37,507 bases of DNA, taken from positions 1 through 37,507 of the forward strand of contig JADFLW010000014.1 in assembly GCA_022564195.1 (NCBI GenBank). Direction: 5' to 3'. This document shows positions 16,809 through 25,498 of this stretch, piece after piece. The DNA comes from Patescibacteria group bacterium (GTDB lineage: Bacteria > Patescibacteriota > Microgenomatia > UBA1400 > Chisholmbacteraceae). Below the pieces are notes generated by a model, which saw only the letters and a list, made by a program, of their open reading frames with translations, did not search any database and was not told the origin of the DNA. Every line of letters starts with the position of its first letter. Within the stretch, counting starts at the first letter, position 1. The translations under genes and the position numbers were made by a program.

Positions 16809-18454
16809 GAGAGAAGATCATTTTACTCTTGGTCTTTATTCTTGCAGGAACTCTGAGGTTCTATCATTTAGGAAAGAACCCACCGAGTCTCAATCTCGAT
16901 GAGGTGGCGATTGGCTACAATGCGTTTGCGATCTTAAAAACAGGAAGGGACGAGTACGGGACAAGATTCCCCCTAGCATTTCGATCGCACGATGACTACA
17001 AACCCCCACTCTACATCTACCTGACAGTACCCGCGGTTGCCTGGTTTGGACTGAACGAATTCGCAGTACGCTTCCCTTCAGCACTTGCGGGTTCCGTATC
17101 GGTGCTCATGACGTTTTTTCTTACGAAAGAACTCTTCTTATTGGGTGTCAAAAAAAAGAGAGCAGAAACCATTGCACTGACTTCGGCACTCCTACTCGCG
17201 ATAAGCCCATGGCACCTACAGTTTTCCCGAGCTGGGTTCGAAACGAATGTCGCAGTTTTTTTTACCATTCTTGGAACATGGGCATGGTTTAAAGCGATCG
17301 CAGGCAAGGGGAAGTGGTGGCTGCTAACGGCTATAAGCTACGCGCTTGCACTCTATACCTATCAAACGGCACGCCTATTTATTCCACTTTTTTCCATAGC
17401 TTTGGCGATCATATTTGCAAAATCAATACGAGCCAAAATCCGAGAAGCGATTTTGGCACTCTTGCTCTTCTTCGTACTTGTCGCGCCGTTGGTTCCACTC
17501 ATGACATCAACTGCAGGTAGGATTCGGTTCAAAGGCACCAGCGTTTTTGAAAATCCAGGATTGATCGAGGAAGAACAAGTGAGAGCGCTCGTTGATGTAG
17601 AGAATCAAAATCTATTCGCAATGAAACTGTATCACAACCGCCGATTGGCAGCGCTGCTCACGGTAGCTGAAGGATATCTGAAGCATTTTCGCCCCGATTT
17701 CCTTTTTTTGGGAAGAACAGGTCCTCCAGTGAACTACACTCCGAACGTCGGACTACTTTATTTAATCGAATTACCCTTAATTCTTTGGGGGGCTCACAGC
17801 CTGGCTAGTCTGAGAGAGAAGCGACTGTCAGCGGTGGTATTTACTTGGATTCTCGCAGCACCGGTGGCATCGGCCTTTACTTGGGATATACCGAGCTCAA
17901 CAAGGATGACGATGATACTACCGACGTTCCAAATTCTCGGCGCAGTGGGCCTTGAGAAGGTACTCTTTCCAAAGACGTTACGGAAAAGCTACAAGAAAGG
18001 AATACGTGCAGCAGTTGCGATTGGATTTCTCTTTAGCGTGGGGCATTACCTCCATCAGTATTACGTGCACGCGCCAATCGAGTTTGCCGAGTCCTGGCAG
18101 TACGGATACAAACAGGCGGTGCAGTTCGTGCAAGAGAGACAGGAGGACTACGATAAAGTTTTGGTTTCTACGAATCTCAGGCAACCGCAGAACTTTTTCG
18201 CCTTCTATACAGAGTACGATCCTCGGACATACATTTTCATTGACGGAGGGACCGTTTCGGGAGGGTTTTTAGAGACGAGAAACAAATTCGGAAAGTTTGA
18301 ATTCCACCCAATAGATTACGAGAATTTGCAGTCAGAGGAGAATCTGCTGCTCATTGACCGCTTCGATGAGATGCCACAGGCCTACAAGAACAAAGCACTA
18401 AAGGTCATAGAATTGCCCAACGGCGAGCCGACGATAGTGATCTCCCGGACATGA
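16805..18454 (+). CDS. PMT-type GT-C glycosyltransferase (ArnT/GT39/GT83-like), paralogue 1
   Basis: The 549 residues have about eleven hydrophobic segments in the first ~400 and a soluble C-terminal domain. The first outer loop holds the catalytic-type acidic pair in SLNLDEVAIGYNAFAILKTGRDEYG (D32-E33), then SHDDYKPPLYIYLTVP and FAVRFPSALAG, followed by LLLAISPWHLQFSRAGFE. These are the standard features of PMT/ArnT-like enzymes that use polyprenyl-phosphate sugars. At the site where the paralogues at 18451 and 23107 carry AGTCATC heptamers, this gene has none (GVKKKRAETIALTSALL). It is coupled by ATGA on both sides. The three paralogues differ in the C-terminal domain, which may select acceptors. 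Confidence 0.83.
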   Translation: MREKIILLLVFILAGTLRFYHLGKNPPSLNLDEVAIGYNAFAILKTGRDEYGTRFPLAFRSHDDYKPPLYIYLTVPAVAWFGLNEFAVRFPSALAGSVSVLMTFFLTKELFLLGVKKKRAETIALTSALLLAISPWHLQFSRAGFETNVAVFFTILGTWAWFKAIAGKGKWWLLTAISYALALYTYQTARLFIPLFSIALAIIFAKSIRAKIREAILALLLFFVLVAPLVPLMTSTAGRIRFKGTSVFENPGLIEEEQVRALVDVENQNLFAMKLYHNRRLAALLTVAEGYLKHFRPDFLFLGRTGPPVNYTPNVGLLYLIELPLILWGAHSLASLREKRLSAVVFTWILAAPVASAFTWDIPSSTRMTMILPTFQILGAVGLEKVLFPKTLRKSYKKGIRAAVAIGFLFSVGHYLHQYYVHAPIEFAESWQYGYKQAVQFVQERQEDYDKVLVSTNLRQPQNFFAFYTEYDPRTYIFIDGGTVSGGFLETRNKFGKFEFHPIDYENLQSEENLLLIDRFDEMPQAYKNKALKVIELPNGEPTIVISRT

Positions 18455-20079
18455 AAAGAAACACAGTACTGATCGCGATTATTATTCTCGCCGCAATATT
18501 AAGATTCTGGAGGCTGGACAGCAATCCGCCGTCTCTCTACTGGGATGAAGTCTCTCTGGGTTATAACGCATATTCGATACTCAAAACCGGACGCGATGAG
18601 CATGGAGAGTTCTTGCCTCTCGCCCGATTTATCGCGTTTGGGGACTACAAACCCCCTGGATACATCTACGCAACGGTTCCCTCGATCGCAATTTTTGGTT
18701 TGAACGAATTCGCCGTCCGCTTCCCCTCAGCGTTAGCGGGCACGTTGACAGTCCTCTTAACTTACTTCCTCGTTAAAGAACTCTTTGGAAGTAAGTCATC
18801 AGTCATCAGTCATCAGTCATCAGTCATCGCCGCGATCGCGGCGCTCCTGCTCGCAATTAGTCCTTGGCATCTCCAGTTTTCTCGGGGAGCCTTCGAGGCA
18901 AATCTCGCAACCTTCTTCAGCGTGGCCGGTGTGTATTTCTTTCTCAAAGGGACAAAATATGGAAAATATTTAGTTGTGAGTGCGCTGTTCTTTGTTCTTT
19001 CCGTGTATACCTTCAACACCCACAGGGTATTCGTACCACTCCTTCTTTTGGGAATGGTGTTACTCTCTTTTAAGAAATTAACAGCTCAAAGAAAGTTTGC
19101 AATCCCCGCAAGTATTCTGGGGTTCATTCTAGTAATCCCTCTTATTCCATTTCTCCTGTCAAGAGAGGGCCAATTGCGCTTTCAGGAGGTCACGATCTTT
19201 CGCAACCTGGATCCGATAGTTACTGCAAATGAGCGTATCGAACGAGAGGGAAACACGCTTTGGGCAAGGGCAGTCCACAATCGGAGAGTCCAATTCGCTC
19301 TAGAGTTCGCCAAGCACTACACTGACCATTTCCGAGCAGATTTCCTCTTTTTTTCAGGTGATGTTAATCCGAGGTTAGGAACACGTGATCACGGAGTACT
19401 TTTTCCGATTGAAATACCCCTCCTCCTTCTTGGAACCTTCTTTCTGGTAAAAATGAAAACACCTGCGTCCTACTTGTTGTTTTACTGGCTTTTCGTTGCA
19501 ATCATACCGGCGGCAACGGCGCGCGAAACACCTCACGCCTTGCGAACGATGAACCTCCTTCCAGTCCCTCAAATCCTCACTGCCGTTGGAGTTGTAAGCT
19601 TATTCCAGATAATAAAAAGAAAAAAGCTGTATACAACTCTTCTTGTTACTTGTTACTTGTTACTTGTTACTTCTTACCTTCACACATATCACGTTCATTA
19701 CCCCAAGAAGTGGGCAGCATCATGGCAGTTCGGCTACAAGCAAGCGGTTGAGATCGTCAGTTCGTTGCAGGATGACTACGATCGCGTCTTTTTCACCCGC
19801 AAATACGGCAGGCCATACATATTTCTGTTGTTTCATCAGAAATATCCCCCACTGCGGTATTGGGAATCAAAAGATAGTGAGAGAGATTGGTATGGATTTC
19901 AGACGGTAAAAGGATTTGACAAATACCGCTTTGGTGACATTCCACTCAATGAATTTGCTGAGGGCGAGAAATGGCTCCTCGTGACCGGTCCGGACGGAAT
20001 GCCCAAAGAAGCAAGGCCGATGACGAAGGTGTTATTCCCAGATGGAGAAACGGCATTCGAAATAGGGGAGATGCAATGA
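18451..20079 (+). CDS. PMT-type GT-C glycosyltransferase, paralogue 2 with two heptamer-encoded segments
   Basis: This 542-residue protein has the same architecture as the proteins at 16805 and 23107. WDE at 31-33 in the first outer loop, FGDYKPPGYIYATVP, FAVRFPSALAGTLTVLLTYFLVKELFG and LLLAISPWHLQFSRG place it in the PMT/ArnT-like class. Two stretches are made of 7-bp repeats. Residues ~115-126 (SVISHQSSVI) come from five AGTCATC units and are seven residues longer than in paralogue 3. Residues ~398-409 (LLVTCYLLLVTS) come from CTTGTTA units and form most of a predicted transmembrane helix. The reading frame stays open through both. It is coupled to its neighbours by ATGA (18451) and ATGATG (20076). 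Confidence 0.83.
   Translation: MKRNTVLIAIIILAAILRFWRLDSNPPSLYWDEVSLGYNAYSILKTGRDEHGEFLPLARFIAFGDYKPPGYIYATVPSIAIFGLNEFAVRFPSALAGTLTVLLTYFLVKELFGSKSSVISHQSSVIAAIAALLLAISPWHLQFSRGAFEANLATFFSVAGVYFFLKGTKYGKYLVVSALFFVLSVYTFNTHRVFVPLLLLGMVLLSFKKLTAQRKFAIPASILGFILVIPLIPFLLSREGQLRFQEVTIFRNLDPIVTANERIEREGNTLWARAVHNRRVQFALEFAKHYTDHFRADFLFFSGDVNPRLGTRDHGVLFPIEIPLLLLGTFFLVKMKTPASYLLFYWLFVAIIPAATARETPHALRTMNLLPVPQILTAVGVVSLFQIIKRKKLYTTLLVTCYLLLVTSYLHTYHVHYPKKWAASWQFGYKQAVEIVSSLQDDYDRVFFTRKYGRPYIFLLFHQKYPPLRYWESKDSERDWYGFQTVKGFDKYRFGDIPLNEFAEGEKWLLVTGPDGMPKEARPMTKVLFPDGETAFEIGEMQ
18706..18850 (+). repeat. Near-identical segment shared with 23362-23485
   Basis: Compared with 23362-23485, I count about 10 differences in 124 aligned bases plus a 21-base difference due to three extra heptamers. 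It includes two 32-base identical runs. Similarity falls sharply on both sides although the genes are homologous throughout. This suggests recent gene conversion between paralogues 2 and 3. Confidence 0.6.
18794..18828 (+). repeat. Heptamer array, 5 x AGTCATC, inside a gene
   Basis: Five perfect copies of AGTCATC encode the cyclic peptide SHQSSVI in frame. The matching site in the paralogue (23450-23463) has two copies, so the length difference is exactly 3 x 7 = 21 bases. Confidence 0.95.
19642..19676 (+). repeat. Heptamer array, CTTGTTA x 5, inside a gene
   Basis: Four perfect CTTGTTA units and a fifth with one mismatch encode LVTCYLL-type residues within a transmembrane helix. The reverse complement, TAACAAG, is one base different (after rotation) from the AACAAGG/AACAAGA units at 27961 and 33280. 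Confidence 0.93.
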
Positions 20080-21527
20080 TGGTAACACTTAAGAAACTCG
20101 GAATTTCCCTTTGGCTGCTGTTTGCATTCTATTCCGTCTTGAGCTACCTCATTTTTTTAAGAGACGATTTCTTGCTGGAAAGAATAAGCCTCTTAACTGA
20201 AGCGCCATGGGTACTCACTGCAGGCAGGCGGTGGGCAAAAATCCTTCACGTCAACAGCCTCCCTACCCCGCTGTTTTTTATAAGCGTCACAGCGATGTTT
20301 ATCGTGTATGGAAAGGCCTTACAGTTGCTCAGAAAACGAGGAAGCAACACGAGAAACGCAAAAAAAACAATTATACGTTTTGCAGTTCTTTTTATGATGA
20401 CGACACTTTTTTCTTTTCCAGCGCTCTCAACGGACGTTTTCGATTACATTGCATCAAACAGGGTTCTTTTTGTGCATCACGCCAATCCTTGGCTCGAGGC
20501 ACCACAGAACTTTCCCCAGGACGAATTCATCTATCTAGGGTCTTGGAAATCCCGCGCCTCCGTCTATGGACCGGTGCAATTTCTTTTTTCATCGCTGGTT
20601 CATGTCTTCGCGCAAAATAATCTCATCGCCAACATCATTGGATTCAAACTCACTGGGGCGCTGTTCGCAATAGCGTTGATTCTCCTGATGAAAAAATGGC
20701 TGGAAAAGTTTGCACCAGACAATCTTCTTTATGGACTCACCGTTTTTGCATGGAACCCACTCATCTACATCGAAATCATCGGTAACGCCCACAACGATAT
20801 CATCATGGCATTCTTCACCTTTTTAGGATTCTATTGGCTCACAAGAAGAAAGAGTGTCTCTGCTGCAGTTGGTCTTTCGTTGGCAGTTCTGTCCAAAGTT
20901 GCCGCCGCGCTTTTCGTACCAATCATGGCATTTTGGCTGCTTGGGAGGAAGAGAAAAAGGCAAACAGTGGTATTCGTGAGCCTGTTTGCGTTGTTTACAG
21001 CAATGGGAATTCTTACCTTGGGGGAGGGCTCAGTCGGTTTTGTGAAGAATCTTGGATTCCAATTGGGTCTCTACCTTCGCTCACTACCGACGATTCTTCG
21101 GTACGCGTTTCTCAAAGTAGGCTTTCCGGAAAGCAAAGCGCTGATCGCAGAGAAATTTCTTACCATTCCACTCTTTGCAGCACTCTTCGTGATGACAACA
21201 AGCAAAATCAAACGCATCGGTCTCCCAGCCGGCATGGTTATCGTGATGTTGGGATATTTGATGCTCGTCTCTCCCATGCTTCAGCCATGGTACCTCGTCT
21301 GGGTTTTGCCTTTTGTGGCGCTGCTCTCTCCGGGAAGGTTGCAGACAACCGCTCTCGTATTCTCTTTCAGCAGCTTGATGCATTACACGGTGCTGTTTAC
21401 TTCGTACTATTTTTCTCCACTTCACTTTGCATGGCAAATCGTGATGTTTATGGTAATCGTCCTTCCACCGCTGGCTGTCTGGCTTACTCCGAAATCCTGG
21501 TATACTCAGTTTAGAAGACAGAGATAG
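20076..21527 (+). CDS. MptA/MptB-like polyprenol-P-mannose-dependent alpha-mannosyltransferase (GT-C)
   Basis: The protein has 483 residues from the ATGATG at 20076, whose first ATG overlaps the previous stop. The open frame extends 105 bases upstream but only as a shadow of the preceding gene. It has about twelve hydrophobic helices. Diagnostic strings: STDVFDYIASNRVLFVHHANPW (the D..DY outer loop), SVYGPVQFLFSSLVH, FAWNPLIYIEIIGNAHNDIIMAFF and LSKVAAALFVPI, closely following the actinobacterial MptA/MptB alpha-1,6-mannosyltransferases that use polyprenyl-phosphate mannose (NP.....E..GNAHND is typical). It would add mannose, or another hexose, at the outer face. Donor supply could come from the DPM-like enzymes at 24708 or 32213. 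It is the last gene before the first heptamer-filled spacer. Confidence 0.77.
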   Translation: MMVTLKKLGISLWLLFAFYSVLSYLIFLRDDFLLERISLLTEAPWVLTAGRRWAKILHVNSLPTPLFFISVTAMFIVYGKALQLLRKRGSNTRNAKKTIIRFAVLFMMTTLFSFPALSTDVFDYIASNRVLFVHHANPWLEAPQNFPQDEFIYLGSWKSRASVYGPVQFLFSSLVHVFAQNNLIANIIGFKLTGALFAIALILLMKKWLEKFAPDNLLYGLTVFAWNPLIYIEIIGNAHNDIIMAFFTFLGFYWLTRRKSVSAAVGLSLAVLSKVAAALFVPIMAFWLLGRKRKRQTVVFVSLFALFTAMGILTLGEGSVGFVKNLGFQLGLYLRSLPTILRYAFLKVGFPESKALIAEKFLTIPLFAALFVMTTSKIKRIGLPAGMVIVMLGYLMLVSPMLQPWYLVWVLPFVALLSPGRLQTTALVFSFSSLMHYTVLFTSYYFSPLHFAWQIVMFMVIVLPPLAVWLTPKSWYTQFRRQR

Positions 21528-21547
21528 AGTAAGAGAAATGAAGAATC

Positions 21548-21582
21548 AAACATTAAACATTAGTCATTAGTCATTAAACATT
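21548..21582 (+). repeat. Heptamer array in the spacer before 21590
   Basis: Five contiguous units: AAACATT twice, AGTCATT twice, AAACATT once. A degenerate unit AAGCTGT then reaches exactly to ATG 21590. Both unit types contain a stop codon in every frame (TAA or TAG). It fills most of the 62-base spacer. AGTCATT differs by one base from the stop-free AGTCATC used inside genes. Confidence 0.92.
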
Positions 21583-21589
21583 AAGCTGT

Positions 21590-23110
21590 ATGTTGCATCT
21601 CACCAAGAAAGAAGTCTGGGCTGCAGTAGGCTTATCCTTAGCCTTCTGGGGCACGAGACTAGTGAACCTCAGGATTTGGCCAATCTTTACTGACGAGGCA
21701 ATCTACACACGTTGGAGCCAAATAGCGCTCAACGATGCATCCCTTCGGTTCATTTCGCTAACGGATGGGAAGCAGCCCCTCTGGCACTGGTTTACGATGT
21801 CGGCAATGAAGGTCATTGCCGATCCGCTTCTTGCTGGAAGATTCGTTTCAGCAGCGGCGGGATTCGCTGCAATGATAGGAATCTGGTTTCTCACATATGA
21901 ATTGCTTGGCAAGAAAAAAACGGCCTTTTTTGCCGCACTACTCTATCTGATTACTCCCTTTTCCCTTCTCTATGATCGCATCGCTCTCGTGGATTCGATG
22001 CTGACGATGTGGGGAATATGGGCGCTGTATTTCGGAGTGAAAACCGCAAGGCTCCTTCGTTTGGACTACGCGATGCTTACCGGTTTCGTAATTGGAGCAG
22101 GATTACTCACGAAATCTCCGGGAGTGTTCTGGCAGTATTTGTATCCGCTCAATCTGCTGTTTATCCATAAGAAGAAAAGCATTCCACGCTGGATTGCTCT
22201 CGTTGTCCCCACAATGGTGATCGCCGAGGGAATGCGTAACATCATGCGTCTCTCTCCCTGGATGCACATGATCGGAAGAAAAAACCTGACATTCGTCGTC
22301 AGCTTCGCTGAATTCTTCCAAGAGCCATTTCGCTGGTTTTGGGGCAATCTTCCTTCTCTTTGGCGATGGTGGGTCGGCTCGCTCACATGGCCAATAATGT
22401 TGACGGCCATAATTGGCTTCCTGTTTGTCTTGCTCCCACGAGCGCATCCTCTCTCACTGAGAAGGAAAAGAAACGTGGCAGCCTTCCTACTTGTCCACGC
22501 CACATTCCCATTTCTTGTTGCCGCGGCATTTGGCAAAGTCATTTTCGCTCGCTATCTTCTTTTTGTGACACCTCCAGTGCTGATCATGACAGCAGCGGCA
22601 GCCGAGCGTATCACTTCGCTTGGGATAAAACTTCAAGCCAAGCTCGTCTTTGCGCTCTTCATTCTCGTTGCAGCGGTTTTCTTGGACTTTAAGATAATAA
22701 CCGATCCGATTGGCGCACCGATCATCCAAGCCGATCGCGACCAGTACGTTGACGGCTTCCCCGCAGGATGGGGGATTGACGAGGTGATTGTCTTTCTTAA
22801 GCGCGAAGCAAGAGACAAAGAGATATTCTTAGGGACACAGGGAACATTCGGATTGATGCCCGCGAGCTTTGAATTGTATCTATGGCAGAATCCAAACGTT
22901 GAAATCCATGGCTACTGGCCGGTTTCGAAAGTCCCAGACGACGTCGTTGAAAAGGCCGCAGAGAAACCCACGTACTTTATCTACTACGAGTCCAACGAAG
23001 ACGAAATTCCACCGCAAGAAAATATCGAGCTTGTGGAGAAATACCAAAAAGGCCGCAGCAACCGTTTCATGTATCTTTTTAGGGTCTATCCTTCGGTAAA
23101 AACCAAATGA
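21590..23110 (+). CDS. PMT-type GT-C glycosyltransferase (GT39/ArnT family)
   Basis: The 506 residues have roughly eleven helices then a ~110-residue soluble end. The first outer loop is RIWPIFTDEAIYTRWSQIAL (catalytic-type D35-E36), followed by LTDGKQPLWHWFTMSAMKV (the D.KPP/W loop), LAGRFVSAAAGFAAMIG, ALLYLITPFSLLYDRIALVDSML and GLLTKSPGVFWQYLYP. These are strong PMT-family features, more classical than in the three SLNLDE-type paralogues. It belongs to glycosyltransferases using lipid-phosphate sugars at the outer membrane face. The start codon directly abuts the heptamer array, with no ribosome binding site. It is coupled to the next gene by ATGA at 23107. Confidence 0.85.
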   Translation: MLHLTKKEVWAAVGLSLAFWGTRLVNLRIWPIFTDEAIYTRWSQIALNDASLRFISLTDGKQPLWHWFTMSAMKVIADPLLAGRFVSAAAGFAAMIGIWFLTYELLGKKKTAFFAALLYLITPFSLLYDRIALVDSMLTMWGIWALYFGVKTARLLRLDYAMLTGFVIGAGLLTKSPGVFWQYLYPLNLLFIHKKKSIPRWIALVVPTMVIAEGMRNIMRLSPWMHMIGRKNLTFVVSFAEFFQEPFRWFWGNLPSLWRWWVGSLTWPIMLTAIIGFLFVLLPRAHPLSLRRKRNVAAFLLVHATFPFLVAAAFGKVIFARYLLFVTPPVLIMTAAAAERITSLGIKLQAKLVFALFILVAAVFLDFKIITDPIGAPIIQADRDQYVDGFPAGWGIDEVIVFLKREARDKEIFLGTQGTFGLMPASFELYLWQNPNVEIHGYWPVSKVPDDVVEKAAEKPTYFIYYESNEDEIPPQENIELVEKYQKGRSNRFMYLFRVYPSVKTK

Positions 23111-24711
23111 GTAAAAAGGGATTAACGGTTTTGCTTATCCTGCTTCTGGCCGCCACACTGCGATTTTATAAACTGGGACAAAATCCACCGAGCTTGGACT
23201 GGGATGAAGCTTCAATCGGCTACAATGCCTACTCGCTTTTAAAAACAGGAAAGGATGAATATGGAAACAGCTGGCCCATTTCCATCCGCTCCTTCAACGA
23301 TTACAAACCTCCTCTCTATACCTACCTTACAATCCCTTCGGTTGCCCTCTTCGGGCTCACAGAATTCGCCGTCCGCTTCCCCTCAGCGTTAGCCGGAACG
23401 CTGACTGTCCTCTTAACTTACTTCCTCGTTAAAGAACTATTTGGGAAGAAGTCATCAGTCATCGCCGCGATCACAGCGCTCCTGCTTGCGATTTCGCCTT
23501 GGCACCTCCAATTCTCCCGTGTCGCTTTTGAGGCAAATCTTGCATTACTTCTCTTTGTCTTGAGCGTGTACCTGTTTTTGAGAGCCATGGATACTGCTTC
23601 ACCGTATTACCATGGTGGAGCGGCAGTCGCGTTCGTTGCCACCATGTACTCCTACCACTCAGCTCGCGCGGTTGTCCCACTCTTCCTCCTTGTTATGGCG
23701 GTAATCTTTCGAAAGAGGCTTTTACAACAGACGAGAGCTGTCGTAGTAGCGCTGGTTGTAGGAGTGATATTGATGCTCCCAATGGGTGTAACACTCACAC
23801 GCGGTGCCGCTCAGGCACGATTCGCTACGGTGAGCGTGTTTACCAATCCTGGGCTCTTCACTAGGGAAGAGGAGCGACTGTCACGCCAGGAAGAGTTTCG
23901 GAAAAAAGATCAAGGAACCTTCGCTTCTCTTCTCCATCATAGATGGCTAGTGCTCACGCAAATCATTTCAGAAAACTACTTTGATCACTTCAACCTTGAA
24001 TTTCTTTTTTTAAGAGGAGATGGAATTGGCCGACACAACGTGGTGGGCATGGGCCTGTTGTACTTCTGGGAGCTCCCATTTTTGATTGCGGGTGCCTATT
24101 ATCTTGTGAAAAACAAAGAAAAATCATTACACGTGGTTCTTCCTTGGTTACTAGTAGCTCCCGCGGCTTCTGCGCTGACCACACAGTCTCCACATGCCGT
24201 CCGAAGTCTACTGATGCTACCAATCCCGCAGATCATCACCGCTTACGGAATAATTCAAATCATTAAAGCACTGAAGAAGTATAGGTATGCATTGGTGCTT
24301 ATTGGTGTAGTGGTATGTATGAACTTTGTGTACTATCTTCAACTTTACTACATCCACACTCCAATTGAACGATCCCACGATTGGCAATATGGATATAAGC
24401 AGTTGGTGGAAAAAGTGAGTGCGGTCAAAGAGGAGGTGAACGAGGTTATTATCACAACCAAGTACGATCAGCCGTACATCTACTTCTTGTTCTATGGGAA
24501 AGTCGATCCAGCTTGGTATCAAACCGTGGCAGAAACGGGATCTCTAGGATTCGAAAACTACTTCTTCCGTACAATACAATATGAACGAGACAGACAAGTT
24601 AAAAATGCAGTCATTGTTGGTGCCCGGCATGAAATTCCTGATAGCGCTCCCATATTTGATACAATACAATTCTTGGATGGAAAGGAAGCCTTTCGTTTAG
24701 TAAAAACATGA
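23107..24711 (+). CDS. PMT-type GT-C glycosyltransferase, paralogue 3
   Basis: The 534-residue protein is closely related to those at 16805 and 18451: SLDWDEASIGYNAYSLLKTGKDEYG (D33-E34), FNDYKPPLYTYLTIP, FAVRFPSALAGTLTVLLTYFLVKELFG, LLLAISPWHLQFSRVAFE. The heptamer site here has two AGTCATC copies (23450-23463), against five in paralogue 2. The soluble C-terminal region contains SHDWQYGYKQLVEKVSAVKEEVNEVIITTKYDQPYIYFLFYGK, which is conserved in all three paralogues. It probably uses a polyprenyl-phosphate sugar. ATGA junctions join it to the PMT gene before it and to the DPM-like GT2 after it, which could make its donor. Confidence 0.84.
   Translation: MSKKGLTVLLILLLAATLRFYKLGQNPPSLDWDEASIGYNAYSLLKTGKDEYGNSWPISIRSFNDYKPPLYTYLTIPSVALFGLTEFAVRFPSALAGTLTVLLTYFLVKELFGKKSSVIAAITALLLAISPWHLQFSRVAFEANLALLLFVLSVYLFLRAMDTASPYYHGGAAVAFVATMYSYHSARAVVPLFLLVMAVIFRKRLLQQTRAVVVALVVGVILMLPMGVTLTRGAAQARFATVSVFTNPGLFTREEERLSRQEEFRKKDQGTFASLLHHRWLVLTQIISENYFDHFNLEFLFLRGDGIGRHNVVGMGLLYFWELPFLIAGAYYLVKNKEKSLHVVLPWLLVAPAASALTTQSPHAVRSLLMLPIPQIITAYGIIQIIKALKKYRYALVLIGVVVCMNFVYYLQLYYIHTPIERSHDWQYGYKQLVEKVSAVKEEVNEVIITTKYDQPYIYFLFYGKVDPAWYQTVAETGSLGFENYFFRTIQYERDRQVKNAVIVGARHEIPDSAPIFDTIQFLDGKEAFRLVKT
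23362..23485 (+). repeat. Near-identical segment shared with 18706-18850
   Basis: This is the partner of the segment in paralogue 2, and it contains the two-unit AGTCATC site (23450-23463). The flanking codons diverge to the usual paralogue level within a few bases on the upstream side. Confidence 0.6.
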
Positions 24712-25466
24712 AGAAAAAAGCAATAAAGGCAAAAACTATCGTTGTCATGCCGGCGTACAATGCCGCAAGGACCTTGGAAAGAACCTACAACGATGTCCCC
24801 AAAGACTCGGTAGACGAAATCATCCTTGTCGACGATGTATCGAAAGACAACACAGTGAAAATCTCCAAGAAACTGGGCATCACAACCTTTGTCCATCCAA
24901 ATAACTTAGGCTACGGCGGCAACCAAAAAACCTGTTATTGGGAAGCACTGAAGCGAAATCCGGATGTCATCGTGATGATTCATCCGGACTACCAGTACGA
25001 CGCCACCCTCATACCCGAATTGGTTCGTCCCATTCTTCAAGGCCGTTACGATGTGATGTTTGGCTCTCGTATCCGTACCCGAAAAGAGGCGCTGGAAGGC
25101 GGCATGCCGCTCGTGAAGTACTTCTTCAATCGCCTCTACACAATTGGTGCCAACATCATCCTGGGCGTGAATTTCTCCGAACACATGAGCGGGATGCGTG
25201 CCTACAGCAAAAAGACATTGGAAACCGTACCCTTCCAAAGGTTCTCCAACGATTTCATTTTTGACCAACAGTTCACGGTTTCTGCGATATCGCATGGTCT
25301 GAAGATCGGTGAAATCCCCATCCCAGTACGGTTTTACGAAGAGTCATCCTCGATCCAATTCCTTCCGGGACTCAAGTTTGGCATAGAGAGTCTGATCGTT
25401 CTTGGGCAATTCATCGCCCATAACGCGGGGATTATCGAAAAAAGAATGTTCAAAGAAAAAGAATAG
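24708..25466 (+). CDS. GT2, polyprenyl-phosphate mannose synthase (DPM1)-like
   Basis: The 252 residues read VVMPAYNAARTLERTYNDVP (12-31), LVDDVSKDNTV (40-50), HPNNLGYGGNQKTCYWEAL (63-81) and VIVMIHPDYQYDATLIPEL, where the usual DADGQHDP is replaced by HPDYQYDA (~92-99). FGSRIRTRKEALEGGMPLVKYFFNRLYT, MSGMRAYSKKTLETVPF and DFIFDQQF follow. This HPDYQYD variant is a recognised style in DPM-like GT2 proteins; the metal-binding role would fall on D94 and D98. It likely makes a polyprenyl-phosphate sugar for the adjacent PMT enzymes, to which it is coupled (ATGA 24708). Its codon use looks slightly more GC-rich than the neighbours. Confidence 0.82.
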   Translation: MKKKAIKAKTIVVMPAYNAARTLERTYNDVPKDSVDEIILVDDVSKDNTVKISKKLGITTFVHPNNLGYGGNQKTCYWEALKRNPDVIVMIHPDYQYDATLIPELVRPILQGRYDVMFGSRIRTRKEALEGGMPLVKYFFNRLYTIGANIILGVNFSEHMSGMRAYSKKTLETVPFQRFSNDFIFDQQFTVSAISHGLKIGEIPIPVRFYEESSSIQFLPGLKFGIESLIVLGQFIAHNAGIIEKRMFKEKE

Positions 25467-25498
25467 GTCTTTGGAGTAACCAGAACACTGGAAGATGG

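Noticed and set aside
19971-20075. Upstream extension of the MptB-like gene by 35 codons
   Set aside because: It overlaps the conserved end of the preceding PMT-type gene, and its product there is non-hydrophobic shadow sequence. ATGATG at 20076 starts at the first helix.
22066-22542. Long minus-strand open frame (about 158 codons) opposite the PMT-type gene at 21590
   Set aside because: The plus strand has a clear family protein there; the reverse product has no recognisable motif and is a compositional shadow. The same holds for long reverse frames near 3774-4229, 27384-27692 and 36278-36718.
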